A stretch of 27,103 nt of DNA from the NCBI GenBank assembly GCA_964537205.1, contig CAZHZH010000033.1, positions 1 to 27,103 of the forward strand, given 5' to 3'. The DNA comes from Colivivens sp964537205. GTDB lineage: Bacteria > Bacteroidota > Bacteroidia > Bacteroidales > Bacteroidaceae. Positions 1 through 8,832 of this stretch are shown in pieces. Numbering within the stretch: the stretch's first letter is position 1; each line of letters begins with the position of its first letter. Below the pieces are notes generated by a model. The model saw only the letters and a list, made by a program, of their open reading frames with translations. It was not told the DNA's origin and searched no databases. Position numbers and translations under genes: made by a program.

Positions 1-2
1 TA

Positions 3-284
3 AAAGAATTACGGACTATACTTTCGTCTATTCCTAATATAGAGAAAGCCATTATTTATGGTTCGAGGGCGCGTGGAGACTATAAAAATGGCTCCGATGT
101 GGATTTGACACTGAAAGGAAAGCATCTGACGTCTCATGACATATCACTGCTTGATGACAAGCTCTATTATTCTTACATTCCTTACTTCTTTGACACAAAC
201 TCTTATGCAGATCTCACCAATCCTGAACTTATCGCTGACATTGATAAATACGGGAAAGTAATATATACTAAGGATTTGGCATGA
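3..284 (+). CDS. MNT-type nucleotidyltransferase domain protein (5' end outside window)
   Basis: The frame is open from the left edge to a TGA at 282-284, giving about 93 visible residues. They contain the minimal nucleotidyltransferase signature GSRARGDYKNGSDVDL, with the glycine-serine turn and the metal-binding Asp pair. A third acidic residue lies in the strand IPYFFDTNSY. This matches the HI0073/MNT family, whose members usually pair with a HEPN-type 'nucleotidyltransferase substrate-binding' protein in toxin-antitoxin-like modules. In that family the HEPN gene is often immediately upstream, which here would be outside the window. No HEPN gene lies downstream, since the next gene is asnA. 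The few residues missing at the N-terminus cannot be judged. Family assignment is strong; the toxin-antitoxin role is inferred from the family only. Confidence 0.85.
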   Translation, partial: KELRTILSSIPNIEKAIIYGSRARGDYKNGSDVDLTLKGKHLTSHDISLLDDKLYYSYIPYFFDTNSYADLTNPELIADIDKYGKVIYTKDLA

Positions 285-395
285 CATGATGGCTGGTATT
301 ACCAACATCAAGTGCTGCGAGAGCATACACTATAGAAATTCGATACTAAAAGCAACTTTTTCAGCTAACCGCTATAATAAATGAAAAAAAATATG

Positions 396-403
396 TAAGT
401 TTG
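396..403 (+). promoter_or_regulatory. Bacteroidetes-type -7 box for asnA
   Basis: TAAGTTTG fits the -7 consensus TAnnTTTG and lies 21 bp before the asnA ATG. No convincing -33 TTTG sits at the usual 19-bp distance. The box overlaps a possible upstream TTG start codon at 401, which argues for the ATG at 425. Confidence 0.55.
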
Positions 404-424
404 CAGTGCAAAATAAAATATACG

Positions 425-1462
425 ATGAGCAAGTTGATTAAGCCAGAGGGATATAAGCCGCTGATACCACCTCTTGAGACCGAACAGGGCATAAAGTTAA
501 TAAAGGATTTCTTTCAGTCAAATTTATCTACGTCTTTACGTTTGAGACGTGTCACGGCTCCATTGTTCGTGCTGCGTGGATTGGGAATAAACGACGACCT
601 TAACGGGGTGGAACGCCCTGTGTCGTTCCCAATACGGGACATGAACGACCAGGTTGCCGAGATAGTCCACTCGCTTGCCAAGTGGAAGAGGCTGATGCTC
701 GCTGAATACAATATAGGTCCCGGTTATGGCCTGTATACAGACATGAACGCCATCCGCGGCGACGAGGAACTGGACAACCTCCACTCCTTGTATGTGGACC
801 AGTGGGACTGGGAGCGGACGATAGAGCGCAAGGACCGCACTCTGGACTTCCTCAAACAAGTGGTGAGACAGATCTACGACGCGATGCTCCGTACGGAATA
901 TCTGGTATGTGAGCATTTCGGAATGTTGAAGCCGTTCCTGCCTGAGACGATACACTTTATCAATTCAGAGGAATTGTTGCAGATGTATCCCGACAAGTCG
1001 CCAAAGGAACGCGAGAACCTGATTTGCCGCCAATATGGCGCAGTGTTCATAATTGGTATAGGCGGAGCGTTGAGCGACGGCAAGCCGCATGACTTGCGCG
1101 CCCCGGACTACGATGACTGGACCACTCCTAACAGCGACGGGTACAAGGGACTTAACGGCGACATCATGATTTGGTATCCGGTGCTTCAGCGTGCGGTGGA
1201 AATCAGTAGTATGGGACTTCGTGTAGACAAGGTTTCCTTAGTACGCCAGTTGGAAATCACGGGCAAACAAGAGCGCATGAACCTTTATTTCCACAAGAAA
1301 CTTCTGTCGGGCGAACTCCCACTGTCGGTGGGCGGAGGTATCGGTCAGAGCCGCCTGTGCATGGTGCTGCTTCACAAGGCGCACATCGGAGAGATACAGG
1401 CAAGCATCTGGCCAGAATCCATGAGGAAAGAATGCGAAGACTTTGGTATGCCTTTGATTTGA
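425..1462 (+). CDS. asnA: Aspartate--ammonia ligase (asparagine synthetase A)
   Basis: AsnA makes asparagine from aspartate, ammonia and ATP in the cytoplasm, with a fold related to class II aminoacyl-tRNA synthetases. The 345-residue product is collinear with the family over its full length. It contains RLRRVTAPLFV and GINDDLNGVERPVSFP near the N-terminus, HSLAKWKR and YTDMNAIR, and the C-terminal class II-like motif LSVGGGIGQSRLCM followed by IGEIQASIWP. The start at 425 is chosen because the protein MSKLIKPEGYKP then begins as in other Bacteroidetes AsnA. A TTG eight codons upstream lies inside the promoter box. nnr follows 48 bp downstream on the same strand and may be co-transcribed. Nothing in the sequence looks defective. 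Confidence 0.97.
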   Translation: MSKLIKPEGYKPLIPPLETEQGIKLIKDFFQSNLSTSLRLRRVTAPLFVLRGLGINDDLNGVERPVSFPIRDMNDQVAEIVHSLAKWKRLMLAEYNIGPGYGLYTDMNAIRGDEELDNLHSLYVDQWDWERTIERKDRTLDFLKQVVRQIYDAMLRTEYLVCEHFGMLKPFLPETIHFINSEELLQMYPDKSPKERENLICRQYGAVFIIGIGGALSDGKPHDLRAPDYDDWTTPNSDGYKGLNGDIMIWYPVLQRAVEISSMGLRVDKVSLVRQLEITGKQERMNLYFHKKLLSGELPLSVGGGIGQSRLCMVLLHKAHIGEIQASIWPESMRKECEDFGMPLI

Positions 1463-1510
1463 CAACACCTGGTTTGAGCTTGGTTGAGCATTAATAGAGG
1501 CCATAGGACG

Positions 1511-3019
1511 ATGAAGAAGATACTTTTACCGCAACAGATACGATTGGTCGACTCGTTTACAATCACATCAGAGCCGATTTCGTCGATCGACCTGATGGAA
1601 AGGGCGGCACGGGAGGTCGCTGAAGGCATTTGCGACTTGTTTGGCGCAGAGAACCGCATGATGGTCTTCGCAGGTCCTGGAAATAATGGAGGCGACGCAC
1701 TTGCGGTGTCCCGAATGCTGGTGCAACGCGGCTACAAGGTTTCTGTCTATTTGTTCAACATAAACAATAAGATCTCTGACGACTGTAAGGCCAACAGAGA
1801 ACGCCTTCGTTTCAACCATGGCGCAGACTTCCACGAGATCACGTCGGATTTCGTTCCACCAGTTATCACCGCCGGTGACGTTATCATCGACGGGCTTTTC
1901 GGCACTGGTCTGTCGCGTCCGCTTTCCGGAGGTTTCGCCTCCGTCGTGAAGTATATCAACTCGTCGCCGGCCAAGGTGGTGTCGATTGACGTACCGTCGG
2001 GACTTATGTCGGAAGACAATTCGACAAACGTAATGTCGCATGTGGTGCAGGCTGACTATACGTTTACGTTCCAGTACAACAAACTCGCATTCCTGTTTGC
2101 AGAGAATGAGTCCTTCGTCGGTGATTTGAGAATATTGAATATCGGCTTGAACGACCCGGGAACAGACGCTACCGCCACACCTTATTATATATATGAGGAG
2201 TCGGACGCGGCGGCAATGCTAAGGCGGCGGCCGCATTTCGCACACAAGGGAACCTTCGGACATGCGTGCCTGATTGCGGGGAAGCGCGGAATGGGAGGCG
2301 CGGCAATAATGTCGGCAAAGGCATGCATGCGCAGTGGAGCGGGGAAGCTTACTGTCCATACGCCGGAGGCGAATATGGTGCCGCTATTGTGTTCGGTTCC
2401 CGAGGTGATTCTTGACACCGAACAGGCAGACCGTTTTTCTTACCCGTTTGAGACGACGCAATATGACGCGGTAGCCATCGGACCGGGGATAGGCACCGAC
2501 GACACAACCGTCAAGGCCCTTGGCGATGAGTTGAAGTACCATCGTGGTCCGTTGGTACTCGACGCCGACGCGCTTAATATTTTAGGCATGAATCCCCGAC
2601 TTGTGGACTTGGTACCTGCCGACACTATACTCACGCCGCACAAGAAGGAATTGCGAGGATTGATAGGGGCTTCATCCAACAGCTATGAGGAATTGCAGCT
2701 GACACGCAGGTTTGCCAGCAGCCACCATGTGTACGTAATAATAAAGGGGGCCAATTCCGCCATTGTCGCGCCAAACGGCGATGTCATTTATAATACGACG
2801 GGCAATCCGGGGATGGCTACCGCCGGCAGTGGTGATGTGCTGACGGGAGTGATCCTGTCTTTGCTCGCACAAGACTACACTCCGCTTCAAGCTTCTTTGC
2901 TCGGTACATATATCCACGGCCTTGCAGGCGACATCGCAGTCAGAGACTTGTCGGAAGAGAGCCTGATTGCCACAGACATCATCGACTATCTTCCAAAGGC
3001 GTTTAAGTCGTTGAAATGA
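1511..3019 (+). CDS. nnr: Bifunctional NAD(P)H-hydrate epimerase / ADP-dependent NAD(P)H-hydrate dehydratase
   Basis: This is a metabolite-repair enzyme: the N-terminal YjeF_N domain epimerises R-NAD(P)HX and the C-terminal ribokinase-like domain dehydrates S-NAD(P)HX back to NAD(P)H using ADP. In the 502-residue product the N-terminal domain (about 1-220) has GPGNNGGDALAVSR at 55-68 and GLFGTGLSRPL near 128-138. The C-terminal domain (about 230-502) has the AIGPGIGTDD loop at 322-331, DADALN at 351-356 and the catalytic GSGDVLTGV at 439-447. Both halves are complete. The ATG at 1511 is preferred over an in-frame TTG at 1484, because the protein then starts MKKILLPQQIR. It lies 48 bp after asnA, and a small unknown gene follows 25 bp later. 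Confidence 0.95.
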   Translation: MKKILLPQQIRLVDSFTITSEPISSIDLMERAAREVAEGICDLFGAENRMMVFAGPGNNGGDALAVSRMLVQRGYKVSVYLFNINNKISDDCKANRERLRFNHGADFHEITSDFVPPVITAGDVIIDGLFGTGLSRPLSGGFASVVKYINSSPAKVVSIDVPSGLMSEDNSTNVMSHVVQADYTFTFQYNKLAFLFAENESFVGDLRILNIGLNDPGTDATATPYYIYEESDAAAMLRRRPHFAHKGTFGHACLIAGKRGMGGAAIMSAKACMRSGAGKLTVHTPEANMVPLLCSVPEVILDTEQADRFSYPFETTQYDAVAIGPGIGTDDTTVKALGDELKYHRGPLVLDADALNILGMNPRLVDLVPADTILTPHKKELRGLIGASSNSYEELQLTRRFASSHHVYVIIKGANSAIVAPNGDVIYNTTGNPGMATAGSGDVLTGVILSLLAQDYTPLQASLLGTYIHGLAGDIAVRDLSEESLIATDIIDYLPKAFKSLK

Positions 3020-3044
3020 CGTTCCACACAATCATGTAACTGAA

Positions 3045-3227
3045 ATGGAAAGGTACGCGGCATCGGAAGTCGTGGCAGACGGCACAGTATACCGGAATTA
3101 TGTGGTTGAGGTGAGTGGCGGCCGTATGACCGCGTTGTATAAATTAGACGCTGAATTGCCGAACACCAAATGGTACAGGCGGATTGAACTCGAACACGGG
3201 CGGTTGGTCCGGCTCATAGATTTGTAA
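3045..3227 (+). CDS. Small protein of unknown function
   Basis: This gene encodes 60 residues with an ATG start and TAA stop, 25 bp downstream of nnr on the same strand. The product has no signal peptide or membrane segment. It is rich in charged and beta-prone residues (VYRNYVVEVSGG, KWYRRIELEHG), suggesting a small beta-sheet protein. I do not recognise a named domain. The position directly behind nnr, the lack of any competing frame on either strand, and the ordinary amino-acid composition suggest a real gene. It could be translationally linked to nnr. Function unknown. Confidence 0.6.
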   Translation: MERYAASEVVADGTVYRNYVVEVSGGRMTALYKLDAELPNTKWYRRIELEHGRLVRLIDL

Positions 3228-3256
3228 TGAAGGTGCGGGGACGGCCGTCGAAAGTC

Positions 3257-3670
3257 CTAATAATTTCTGTGATACACAGTGTTTACGCCAGGCATTGTTG
3301 ATATGTCGGGTATGAATTTGACGGAGTAGTCTTGTTCCGACTTGTACACAATGCCTATTGCGTCGATGTGCATATTGTAGTTGTAGTGATAAGTGCTGAT
3401 GTAGTGGAAGGCCGCGCGTTGAATGTTGCGCAACTTTCTATAGTTGATCGCCTGTTCGGGCCTGCCGAACACATCACTTATTTTCCGCCTTGTCTTGACC
3501 TCGATGAAATGCAGCTCGTTGTCCTTAAACGCCACTATATCGAGTTCGCATCCTCGGTGCAGGTTCCAATTATGGTGGAGTATGCGAAACCCGTGTTTGA
3601 CGAGCCAGTCTCCGGCTATCTCTTCTCCGTTTTGTCCCAATTGCCAGTTGTGGTTTTGTTCCAGGTTCAT
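3257..3670 (-). CDS. YraN / UPF0102 family putative endonuclease
   Basis: This is a 137-residue cytoplasmic protein with the conserved core of the YraN family, a small Holliday-junction-resolvase-like fold of the PD-(D/E)XK type. Visible motifs are LGQNGEEIAGDWL (11-23), CELDIVAF (41-48) and HFIEVKTRR (54-62). Asp44, Glu57 and Lys59 match the D-E-x-K metal-binding arrangement. A family-typical aromatic and basic region follows. The gene is the last of the minus-strand operon, 37 bp downstream of the DUF4296 lipoprotein gene, and it converges with the small + strand gene across a 29-bp gap. In vivo substrate and role are not established for the family. Confidence 0.88.
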   Translation of the reverse strand: MNLEQNHNWQLGQNGEEIAGDWLVKHGFRILHHNWNLHRGCELDIVAFKDNELHFIEVKTRRKISDVFGRPEQAINYRKLRNIQRAAFHYISTYHYNYNMHIDAIGIVYKSEQDYSVKFIPDISTMPGVNTVYHRNY

Positions 3671-3707
3671 AGTATGGTAAGCTTTTTATTGTTGTTTGCA
3701 TGTTGTG

Positions 3708-4718
3708 TCATTTCCTTCGTCTGACGTTTCTTCGTGGTCCGACAGAGTTAGGCGTACGCACGTCAGGAGCCTTCTTGATCTTGGCGTCAGGCTTGTCGTC
3801 GGTGTTTTGCCTTCTCAATTGCTCAGGAGTAAGGCGTTGCTGGTGCCTGTTCAAGTCGTGGTCGGACACTTCCTTTACAGAGTCGGCGAGTGCGGAGTCG
3901 TTGGCTACGGAGTCAGCACTGACAGAGTCGGTTTGCATTGACTGCTGCCGGTCGGTTGTATGGATACGATAGACGGAGATGTCGTGTACGACGGCGAAAC
4001 GCCGGGTCTTGCTTTCGCGTGCCATAAACAAGAAGTAGCCCGACACCGATCCAATCTCCCTGTCGTCGATTGCCTCAATTTGACATTCTATCCTTCCGCC
4101 GTTGTTTGATTGCTGTACGTTGCTGACGGTCTTTCCATCGCGGTAGTGTATGGCGATACAAGCAGTCACGTTGTTGTCGCGGTCGCTTATATCCTCACGC
4201 ATAATGGTATAGTCGGCAACGAGCTTGAACTTGTCGTTGAGGTGGAACGCAGTGTCGGCCTTGAATACGAACGTCTCCTTGTTCAAAAACTTGTTGTCCC
4301 TCAAGATGAACACCTTTTGTCCCGTCCAGATGTCGGCCGTGTCGCCTCCGAGCGTTATGTTGGCACGCATCTCGTTGCTTCCTCCCTGCAGCTTGAGCAA
4401 CTCGTCTTCATCATCGAAGCGGTCTCTTAGGTCGCTTATGATGTCTTGCATGTCGCGAATGTTTCGGAAGTAGTAGACCATTGACGAGTCGAACTGTTCC
4501 TCGGTCACGCCGTGTCTCTCAAAGATATCCTCAAGATACTTTTCCGTCATGTCGCGCTTGTCGGAGGGGAGGGTCTGGCTCAATCCTTGCACGATGAGAT
4601 AATCGTACATTACATCCTCCATCTTGTCCTTAGGGATGATGTAATCAGATTTGCCGTCACATGCGAAGAGTGAGGCAATCATGATTAGAAACAGGAGGTG
4701 CAATGCAAATGATCTCAT
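3708..4718 (-). CDS. DUF4296-type lipoprotein
   Basis: The predicted 336-residue lipoprotein has a short hydrophobic signal ending in a lipobox (SLFAC, Cys20). Next comes a helical segment with IIPKDKMEDVMYDYLI and FDSSMVYYFRN, as in DUF4296 proteins of Bacteroidetes. A long, presumably periplasmic beta-rich region follows (about 110-250). The tail is low-complexity, with a Ser/Asp/Ala stretch containing repeated DSV units (about 253-275) and a very basic C-terminus (RRNVRRRK). The ATG at 4718 forms a TGATG junction with the lspA stop; a GTG at 4721 is the alternative start. Being encoded directly after the lipoprotein signal peptidase is consistent with the DUF4296-lspA neighbourhood that I recall from related genomes. 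Function unknown. Confidence 0.85.
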   Translation of the reverse strand: MRSFALHLLFLIMIASLFACDGKSDYIIPKDKMEDVMYDYLIVQGLSQTLPSDKRDMTEKYLEDIFERHGVTEEQFDSSMVYYFRNIRDMQDIISDLRDRFDDEDELLKLQGGSNEMRANITLGGDTADIWTGQKVFILRDNKFLNKETFVFKADTAFHLNDKFKLVADYTIMREDISDRDNNVTACIAIHYRDGKTVSNVQQSNNGGRIECQIEAIDDREIGSVSGYFLFMARESKTRRFAVVHDISVYRIHTTDRQQSMQTDSVSADSVANDSALADSVKEVSDHDLNRHQQRLTPEQLRRQNTDDKPDAKIKKAPDVRTPNSVGPRRNVRRRK

Positions 4719-5395
4719 CACTTATCGTCTTTATTCTTTTCCTGCTTGTCTTTATCTTCGGCGAGCGAATAGGCGAACTTGCTCACGGTGTTGTGGTAGA
4801 ACAGGATGAGAGCGATGACTCCGCAGCTGATGCTTGCGTCGGCCACGTTGAATACAGGGCTGAAGAACACGCAGTGTTCGTAAGCGTCGGGAAGGAATGG
4901 TATGCTGTTGAGCCATGTCCATCCGGGCATGTTCCATTCGATAAGTGGGAAATAGAACATGTCGACTACTTTGCCTGTAAGGAATCCGCTATATCCCTCG
5001 CCCCATGGAACGAAGCCGGCCACTGTGAAATGAGTCGACTCACTGAATATCTCTCCATAAAACAGGCAGTCGATCACATTGCCGACCGCGCCTGCCGCAA
5101 CTAAGGCGAGGCAGACCATCAGTCCGGTCTTCAGACGCTTTGTCGTCAACTTATAAACATACCAGACGATGAGGCTAACTGCTATAATGCGGAACAACGT
5201 CAGTGCGACCTTGCTTCCAAATGTAATACCGAACGCCATGCCGTCGTTTTCGACAAAGGCGATCTGGAACCAGTCGGTGATGTGTATGTGTTCTCCAAGA
5301 GTCATGCTGGTTTTCACCAAGACCTTTGTAATCTGGTCTGTGACGAGAACCAACACGATAATCATGGAAATGATGAGAGTTTGTCTCTTGTTCAC
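4718..5395 (-). CDS. lspA: Lipoprotein signal peptidase (signal peptidase II)
   Basis: LspA is an inner-membrane aspartyl protease that removes signal peptides from prolipoproteins. The 225-residue product has a first transmembrane helix ending in the conserved VTDQ (Asp20), ENDGMAFG near 49-56, GNVIDC near 105-110, VVDM (Asp145) and FNVADASI (Asp186). Asp145 and Asp186 correspond to the catalytic dyad. They are separated by 41 residues, against about 19 in proteobacterial enzymes, because of an aromatic insertion. I recall similar insertions in Bacteroidetes LspA. The start is a GTG overlapping the ileS stop (GTGA), indicating translational coupling. The C-terminus is a charged Lys/Asp tail. 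Confidence 0.95.
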   Translation of the reverse strand: MNKRQTLIISMIIVLVLVTDQITKVLVKTSMTLGEHIHITDWFQIAFVENDGMAFGITFGSKVALTLFRIIAVSLIVWYVYKLTTKRLKTGLMVCLALVAAGAVGNVIDCLFYGEIFSESTHFTVAGFVPWGEGYSGFLTGKVVDMFYFPLIEWNMPGWTWLNSIPFLPDAYEHCVFFSPVFNVADASISCGVIALILFYHNTVSKFAYSLAEDKDKQEKNKDDK

Positions 5396-8300
5396 GCCTT
5401 GTTTATTTTTATGTTTACTTTGAAGTCGCCCAAGTCGAACTCGTCACCATCGTTGTCGGCAAGGCTGATGTCGTTTGCGAGTACTTGGTTGGCGATGTTG
5501 GTCTTGAACTTGCTTAGCACGGCTTCGGTCTCAGGGCAGTCGGAAACGCTGACCACGATGCGGTCGGTGATTTCGAGTCCTGTGGACTTGCGCAGGTTTT
5601 GTATCTGCTTTATCAGCTTGCGCGCGCTGCCTTCGACCTTTAACTCTGGAGTGACGGTGATGTCGAGCGCGACGGTCAGGGTGCCTTCGTTGGCAACGCT
5701 CCAGCCTGGGATGTCTTGCGACACAATGTCGACATCCGACAGTTCGACGACAACGTTTTCACCGCCTGCGTTCAGTGTTATCTGTCCGTCGGCTTCAAGC
5801 CGGGCTATCTGCTCCTGCGACATGTGGGTCACTGCCTCGTTCACGGCCTTCATGAGTTTGCCGAACTTCTTGCCCATAACCCTGAAATTGCATTTCACGT
5901 TCTTTTCGAGCATGGCTCCGTCCATGAGTTCAAGCTCCTTTACGTTGACTTCCTTCTTGATGATTGACGCCATGCGGTTGATGCGCGCGCTGAGCAGCGG
6001 ATCGGTGTTAGGGACGGCGATGGCGTGCAGGGCCTGTATTACCGGAATCTTTACTTTCTTGCGGATGGAAAGACCCATTGAAGTGACTTCCATTGCGGCC
6101 TGCATGGCCTCGTTGAGTTCTGTGTCGATATGTTCCTCTGTGTATGTAGGGAACTTGGCCAAATGCACGCTCTTTGCAGCGTCTTTGCCGGTAGAGTCGT
6201 TGAGGTCGCGGTAGAGCTGGTCGGCATAGAAAGGAGCTATTGGAGCGATCAGCCTGCTCAGCGTGTCGAGACAGGTGTACAGTGTTTGATAAGCCGACAG
6301 CTTGTCTGTGGTCATCTCGCCAGCCCAGAAACGAGGCTTGTTGAGTCGGATGTACCAGTTGGAGAGGTAATCTATTACAAACTTCTGTATCAGGCGCGCC
6401 GCAGGTGTAGGGTCGTAATCATCGAGGTACGACCTGACGTCCCTCACAAGGGAGTTCAACTCGGACAGCAACCAGCGGTCGAAGTCGGGGCGGTCGTTGT
6501 AAGCCACGTCTTGCTCTTTGTATTCGAAGCCGTCAACATTGGCGTACATGGTGAAGAACGAGTATGCCTGGTGGAGTTTTATGAAGAACGAGCTTGTCAC
6601 CTCCTTTACGCCGTCGGGGTCGAACGACAGGTTGTCCCATGGTGACGAGTTTGTGATCATGTACCAGCGTACGGCGTCAGCTCCATATTTTGCTATGCAG
6701 TCGAACGGGTCGATCACATTCCCAAGCCGTTTCGACATCTTGATTCCGTTCTTGTCGAGTACGAGTCCGTTTGACACGACCGTCTTGAACGCAACAGAGT
6801 CGAATGCCATGGTTGCGATTGCGTGCAGGGTGAAGAACCATCCGCGGGTCTGGTCCACGCCCTCGGCTATGAAGTCGGCCGGGAACGCTGTCTTGTTGTC
6901 GATCACTTCCTTGTTTTCAAACGGATAGTGTACCTGTGCGTACGGCATTGAGCCTGAGTCGAACCATACGTCGATCAGGTCGAGTTCGCGGGTGAGGACG
7001 TTTCCTGCGTCGCTTACCAACTTTATGTCGTCCACATACGGACGGTGAAGGTCAATGCGGTCATAGTTCTCTTGTGACATGTCGCCAGGAACGAATCCTT
7101 TTTCCTTTAGCGGGTTGTTCTTCATAACGCCTGCCGCTACTGCCTTTTCTATTTCATTATATAGTTCCTCCACACTTCCTATGCAGATTTCCTCATGCGT
7201 GTCGCGGTTGCGCCATATAGGCAGAGGGGTGCCCCAGAAGCGTGAACGGGACAAGTTCCAGTCGTTAAGGTTCTCAAGCCATTTGCCGAAACGACCTGTA
7301 CCTGTAGACTCCGGCTTCCATTTGATGGTTTTGTTCAACTCGTACATCCTGTCCTTTTTAGCCGTGGACTTGATGAACCACGAGTCGAGAGGGTAGTAGA
7401 GTATAGGCTTGTCCGTACGCCAGCAGTGCGGATAGTTGTGCACTATCTTTTCTATTTTGAAAGCGGTGCCAGCCTCCTTCATCTCAAGGCACATGACGAT
7501 GTTGAGGTCCTTTTCCTTGTTGGCGGTCTTCTCATCGTATTTCCCGTCCTTATTATATTTGGGGTCGTACGCGTTCTTCACGTAGTCGCCTGAATGCTTC
7601 CAGTAGTCCTCGTTAACGAACTTGCTTATGAATTCCTCGTTCATGTCGGCCTTGACGAAGTACTTGCCTGTGAAGTCGACCATAGGGCGTGTGTCGCCCG
7701 CCTTGTCGATAATGAATAGTGACGGTATGCCTGCGTCCTTCGACACCTTGGCGTCATCAGCTCCGAACGTAGGGGCTATATGTACGACGCCTGTTCCCTC
7801 GTCGGTGGTCACGTAATCACCCGGGATGACACGGAACGCGTCGGCGGACTTGTCGACAAGTTTGTCGTCTTCTATGGCGCAAGGCTTGACCCATGGCATG
7901 AGCTGATGGTAGTGCAAGCCCACAAGGTCGGTGCCTTTGCCCTTCCATTCGATCTCATATTGCTTGCCTTCTTCGATAGGGAAGAGCTTTTGCAAGCAAG
8001 CCTCCGCCACGATGTAGACTGCCTCTTCACCGCTTAGCGGGTTAGTTCCCCTTACCGCCACGTAGTCGATCTTCGGACCGACGCACAGCGCGGTGTTCGA
8101 AGGGAGGGTCCACGGGGTGGTGGTCCATGCAAGGAAGTAGAGCTTCAGTCCTGACGGCACATTGATGAGTGTCTGGTCCTCGCAGACGGTGAATTGCGCT
8201 GTGACCGACGTGTCCTTCTCGTCGCGGTAGCATCCCGGCTGGTTGAGCTCGTGGCTTGACAGTCCTGTGCCTGCCGCCGGAGAGTATGGTTGTATTGTGT

Positions 8301-8829
8301 ACCCTTTGTACAGCAGTCCCTTATTGTAGAGTTTCTTCAGCAAGAACCAAAGAGTCTCAATGTATTTGTTGTCGTAGGTGATATATGGATGTTCGAGGTC
8401 GACCCAGTATCCCATTTTGTTGGTGAGTTCCGTCCACTCGCTGGTGTACATCATCACGTTCTTCCGGCACGCCTTGTTGTATTCGTCGACGCTGATCTTC
8501 TTTCCTATGTCCTCCTTGGTGATGCCGAGGTTTTTTTCCACCGACAGTTCTACCGGCAGTCCGTGGGTGTCCCATCCCGCCTTGCGCTTCACTTGGTAGC
8601 CCTGCATGGTCTTGTAGCGCAGGAAGGTGTCCTTTATGGTTCGTCCCATGACATGGTGGATTCCCGGGTGTCCGTTGGCTGATGGAGGTCCTTCATAAAA
8701 TATGAATGACGGACAACCTTCTCGTTCTGTTATACTTTTGTGGAAGAGGTCTTCCTCGTTCCATTCCTTTAATACTTCTTGGTTTACTTCTGATAAGTTG
8801 AGCTTTGCGCGCTCCTTAAATCCTGACAT
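5392..8829 (-). CDS. ileS: Isoleucyl-tRNA synthetase, type 2 (eukaryote-like)
   Basis: IleRS charges tRNA-Ile and edits mischarged valine. The 1145-residue length and motif set match the IleRS2 class. The PPSANG segment leads into the class I signature region, here G56-I57-H58-H59 instead of HxGH, followed by MGRTIKD. AGWDTHGLPVE is intact, an editing domain lies in the middle, and the second signature KMSKR is at 697-701, followed by LGNVIDPFD. The anticodon-binding and C-terminal domains are complete. It follows pyrI by 3 bp and overlaps lspA by 4 bp. In related genomes as I recall them a TraR/DksA-like gene often lies between ileS and lspA; none is present here. The GIHH signature is discussed as a finding. 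Confidence 0.97.
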   Translation of the reverse strand: MSGFKERAKLNLSEVNQEVLKEWNEEDLFHKSITEREGCPSFIFYEGPPSANGHPGIHHVMGRTIKDTFLRYKTMQGYQVKRKAGWDTHGLPVELSVEKNLGITKEDIGKKISVDEYNKACRKNVMMYTSEWTELTNKMGYWVDLEHPYITYDNKYIETLWFLLKKLYNKGLLYKGYTIQPYSPAAGTGLSSHELNQPGCYRDEKDTSVTAQFTVCEDQTLINVPSGLKLYFLAWTTTPWTLPSNTALCVGPKIDYVAVRGTNPLSGEEAVYIVAEACLQKLFPIEEGKQYEIEWKGKGTDLVGLHYHQLMPWVKPCAIEDDKLVDKSADAFRVIPGDYVTTDEGTGVVHIAPTFGADDAKVSKDAGIPSLFIIDKAGDTRPMVDFTGKYFVKADMNEEFISKFVNEDYWKHSGDYVKNAYDPKYNKDGKYDEKTANKEKDLNIVMCLEMKEAGTAFKIEKIVHNYPHCWRTDKPILYYPLDSWFIKSTAKKDRMYELNKTIKWKPESTGTGRFGKWLENLNDWNLSRSRFWGTPLPIWRNRDTHEEICIGSVEELYNEIEKAVAAGVMKNNPLKEKGFVPGDMSQENYDRIDLHRPYVDDIKLVSDAGNVLTRELDLIDVWFDSGSMPYAQVHYPFENKEVIDNKTAFPADFIAEGVDQTRGWFFTLHAIATMAFDSVAFKTVVSNGLVLDKNGIKMSKRLGNVIDPFDCIAKYGADAVRWYMITNSSPWDNLSFDPDGVKEVTSSFFIKLHQAYSFFTMYANVDGFEYKEQDVAYNDRPDFDRWLLSELNSLVRDVRSYLDDYDPTPAARLIQKFVIDYLSNWYIRLNKPRFWAGEMTTDKLSAYQTLYTCLDTLSRLIAPIAPFYADQLYRDLNDSTGKDAAKSVHLAKFPTYTEEHIDTELNEAMQAAMEVTSMGLSIRKKVKIPVIQALHAIAVPNTDPLLSARINRMASIIKKEVNVKELELMDGAMLEKNVKCNFRVMGKKFGKLMKAVNEAVTHMSQEQIARLEADGQITLNAGGENVVVELSDVDIVSQDIPGWSVANEGTLTVALDITVTPELKVEGSARKLIKQIQNLRKSTGLEITDRIVVSVSDCPETEAVLSKFKTNIANQVLANDISLADNDGDEFDLGDFKVNIKINKA

Positions 8830-8832
8830 ATA

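Noticed and set aside
401..424. TTG start giving asnA eight extra residues
   Set aside because: The codon lies inside the -7 box TAAGTTTG, so it would precede the transcript. The ATG at 425 gives the family-typical N-terminus.
1484..1510. TTG start extending nnr upstream by nine residues
   Set aside because: The ATG at 1511 gives a normal YjeF N-terminus; the extra residues are not family-like.
1568..2041. Minus-strand frame of 157 codons opposite nnr
   Set aside because: It is antisense to the conserved epimerase domain, has no recognisable motif and is rich in Arg and His as expected for a shadow.
5282..6214. Long + strand frame of 310 codons opposite ileS
   Set aside because: It lies wholly antisense to the well-supported ileS. 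Its Ser/Thr/Leu/Met-rich translation shows no domain and is typical of a shadow frame.
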